Assembly: GCF_030253575.1 (NCBI RefSeq)
Contig: NC_080569.1
Span: 5,023,501 to 5,087,500 of the forward strand
Source of the DNA: Rhododendron vialii
Taxonomy: Eukaryota; Streptophyta; Magnoliopsida; Ericales; Ericaceae
DNA length: 64,000 nt
Reading direction: 5' to 3'
Made by a program: the position numbers and the translations under genes. The notes under the pieces were generated by a model, which had not been told where the DNA came from, searched no databases, and saw nothing but the letters and a program-made list of their open reading frames with translations. Positions 58,760-64,000 of the stretch are shown here, piece after piece. Every line of letters begins with the position of its first letter. The stretch's first letter is position 1.

Positions 58760-58830
58760 CCATCTAACCTAGTAGCACCAGCCCAACCCTAACCCACATT
58801 TGTTCCGCACACAACCAAAGAAACCCTAGC
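58756..58830 (+). promoter_or_regulatory. Site II and telo-box motifs of the RPL13A promoter
   Basis: AGGCCCA (58756-58762; TGGGCC on the other strand) is a site-II-like element. AACCCTAA (58785-58792) and AAACCCTAG (58821-58829) are telo boxes. Site II plus telo box is the standard promoter grammar of plant ribosomal-protein genes, and it lies 85-160 bp upstream of the start codon. Confidence 0.7.
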
Positions 58831-58912
58831 TACATAAAATCCCACTATCTCAGCTACTCTTCCCTTCAAACGAGAGAGAGCGAAATAGAGAGCCGCAGCA
58901 GCAGAGAAAACA

Positions 58913-61822
<2,910 letters not shown>

Positions 61823-64000
61823 TTTTGTTGGCAGACTCTTAGTTAAGAATTTTGTGAGCTTTATTTGCTGAGAAGAAGCGTAGTTCCCAGTTAGACTTCC
61901 TTGCTCCCGGCAAGTAGTACTTGGTTTCTTCAGACTTGGTTTGTTGTCAAGTTCATTTTTTGTGCTTGTGGATTTACCATAAATCTTATGACTTCGAGCA
62001 GTTGTCTTGATAATGCATGTGGTTTTTGTATGGTTTCTATAAATTTCATTAGTTCAGTCTTGAGAACTTTCATACGCTTATCTCAACCCATTGGGATATA
62101 CATCACTATTTTCATTTGCTCTGGGGGAACGGCTTGAATGTTTCTTGCGCAAATACACACTTGGTTTTTATCTTGTAAGTATCTGGTGCCGAAGAAATGG
62201 CCAAAGCTGAAGAAATATGAGGGTAGTCATCAGCCCCGACCAAAAACAGTTCTCTTTGATTTGTTTAACCTGCATGTGGGATATGATGCTTTTGCAGTAA
62301 TTTGTGCTATGTGTTCATGAAAAGGTTCAGATGATGAACCTTCTCTGGAGTTGGGCTCGTGGACAAAATGTGGTCAAGTTAAGACTGCGTTGTGCATTTC
62401 GTTGGTTACATTTGTGGATTTTTTTGTATCATATTAACTGAAAGAGATTTAGTTCCAGCCGTTTGTAATTTTGAATGATACTGGCCCTTAACAATCTGTT
62501 CTGGCGAAAATTGTAGAGATGAAAAAGCAGTTAGAGAATACAATAGATGAGGAAGTGGAGTGATATCCTTTTTTCCTGCTTAGATGATTGAATAGAGAGC
62601 AAGATCACTCACTTGTTTTGAGAATATAGAGAAGTGAAGATTTGGGATTGACATTGGAAATTGCCAACTATTTCTGCTCCAAATCTCCCTAGGGGCATGG
62701 TTTTTCACCATTTCGGTGAAATTTTGTTCATTTATTTTCTCCCCAAATCAGAGAGTCAAATTGAGCTGTCATAGAACCATTTGGTTAGAGGCAAGGGTTA
62801 AACTTTTTAATCTTCCTAAGCCCAAAAGCAAACAAATGTTCATCATGGTTATGCTCAATTTGATGAAAAAAAATGGTTATGCTCTCAATTGGTGAAGGGC
62901 ACATGATTATCTTCATGTTTCTCTAAGTGGTGGTATGCTTTGATTCTTGCCTATTTCAATCCAATTGATCTCCCTTCACAAGAAAGATAAGCAAAGTGGT
63001 TAATGGATTTGCAAGCAAAGCTAAGCTTAAAAGAGAAATTAGAATGAACCATTTTCTCTTTTTTGGGTCAAAAAATGAATCATTTCTTGGATGCTGGGCT
63101 TATAAGCATTGTCTGCATTATTAACTGATTAGTTATTCCGTAATCTCTCATAATGTGTTTACCCCACACATCACATGAAGAACTAACTACGATGGTGGTG
63201 TTCTAGCATTATCAGCAAGTTGCCATTTTTCTTCTATTACCACTCCAGCTTTTTCTACCACAATGCTTTCTCCTAACGGCAACAGTAATCATCATCATCA
63301 TCGTCATTATCAAACACTCAATTGCAATTCTATTTTAAAGCTCAAAATGCAACCCTCAATTCTCACTGGCACTACCCTCTTCAACTTTTCACTCCCCTGG
63401 AATCATCAAAGTGTTCCACAGCATTTGTCCCATTCTCTCTCATTCTTCTATTTATTAAACTTCACCTTTTTGTTTTTTCTTGTTATGGGTATGAATCAGT
63501 CCAGTCCAAAGCTTCATACAATTCTGCGTCAGATTGGATGAGTTTGAGTGGTCCCTCCTTTTCCCAACACCTGAAGCACCCCACCTGCTCGAGTTAATTG
63601 ACTACCCAATGGGTTTGGGCCGGGGTTTCTGGTTAGGATTTATTCTATTCTGTGTCTCCAGTAAAGTCGTTTTCAGCGATCAAGATGGTATGGCATTGAT
63701 TTTTCCATTTGTGTGTGTGGTTCCCTTTCAAACTTATTGCATTTCTGGTCCCTTATAGTCAAGATATCGTGGACCTCTACTAGTTGAATTGAGGACTGAT
63801 ATGATGCAATCCTCTTCGATTTCTGCATTATCGCTTCTGAATAGCAAATTATTTATCGGTTAACTTCTGTTTAGCATCATCAGTTAGCCCTCTCCCATAA
63901 ACATGCTTGATAGTCATTGAATTGTGCTTCTATAGCTTCTTATATTTGTATGTTTGATACTTGAAATAGACTGATGCTTTGCTTGTTCAAATAGACTTTC
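61823..64000. other. 3' flank of RPL13A and unresolved right end
   Basis: After the RPL13A 3' UTR no exon is supported. Overlapping open frames at 63263-63760 start with an His-rich run (SNNHHHHRHY-like) but fit no family I know. CT-rich sequence and CCCAATGGGTTTGGGCC near 63605 could be promoter or leader of a gene beyond the window. Confidence 0.35.
61870..61918 (+). pseudogene. Diverged duplicate of the RPL13A last-exon end
   Basis: GAGAAGAAGCGTAGTTCCCAG, then TTAGACTTCCTTGCTCC and GGCAAGTAG, resemble the exon-4 end at 61774-61819 (GAGAAGCTTGGTTCCCAATTAG, ACTTGCTCCTGTTAAGTAC). It is about 50 bp long, roughly 95 bp downstream, inside the likely 3' UTR. It looks like a partial local duplication of the stop-codon region. 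Confidence 0.6.

Noticed and set aside
63263-63758. Overlapping frames with an His-rich run as a gene
   Set aside because: Frames overlap each other, none has splice-linked continuation or a known domain; a leader of a gene outside the window is equally possible.

Overview
The window is nuclear DNA of a flowering plant, most likely a eudicot. It is AT-rich between genes, its genes have multiple exons with GT..AG introns, and introns and spacers are full of MITEs, LINE tails and SINE-like pieces. The proteins are plant-typical: plantacyanin, receptor-like cytoplasmic kinase, KRP cyclin-dependent kinase inhibitor and NPH3/BTB protein. I cannot name the species. I see no CRISPR array, operon, tRNA or rRNA gene.

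Nine genes are supported. From left to right: plantacyanin (+, 2831-3309); a class VII receptor-like cytoplasmic kinase of the PBL type (+, 7094-10304); an EamA/SLC35F-type membrane transporter (+, 19486-23017); a PPPDE/DeSI-type thiol peptidase (-, 23798-25975, probable 5' exon near 27 kb); a KRP3-like CDK inhibitor (+, 35317-37976); a BSD-domain protein (-, 41359-45015); an NPH3/BTB protein (+, 49586-52969); a tail-anchored cytochrome b5 (-, 53717-56087); and ribosomal protein L13a (+, 58913-61822). All exon chains given were joined by hand with consistent phase, and every resulting length fits its family.

From memory, kinase-transporter-PPPDE matches the Arabidopsis neighbours At3g07070-At3g07090. 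KRP3, NPH3, cytochrome b5 and L13a match members of At5g48760-At5g48820. The window therefore looks like two conserved microsynteny blocks separated by a repeat-rich spacer (about 27-35 kb).

Spacers: 1-2.8 kb holds a LINE nested in a LINE. 3.6-5.6 kb holds a hAT-like element and a foldback MITE. 10.3-19.4 kb holds a 1.3-kb direct repeat pair 5.8 kb apart, one member of an inverted repeat pair, and a Mutator-type MITE with a perfect 9-bp target duplication. 27-35 kb holds MITEs and LINE tails. 45-49 kb holds a Stowaway inside another Stowaway plus tandem repeats. 62-64 kb is unexplained.

The genes are ordinary housekeeping, signalling and cell-cycle functions, and they form no joint pathway that I can see. 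No new multi-gene system is visible. The least expected signals are several extremely short LINE-tail insertions (12-34 bp) flanked by target duplications, three of them in introns. Others are an open, phase-neutral 102-bp intron in L13a, a plantacyanin with Leu at the axial copper-ligand position, and a possible in-frame 50-residue N-terminal extension of the PPPDE protein.
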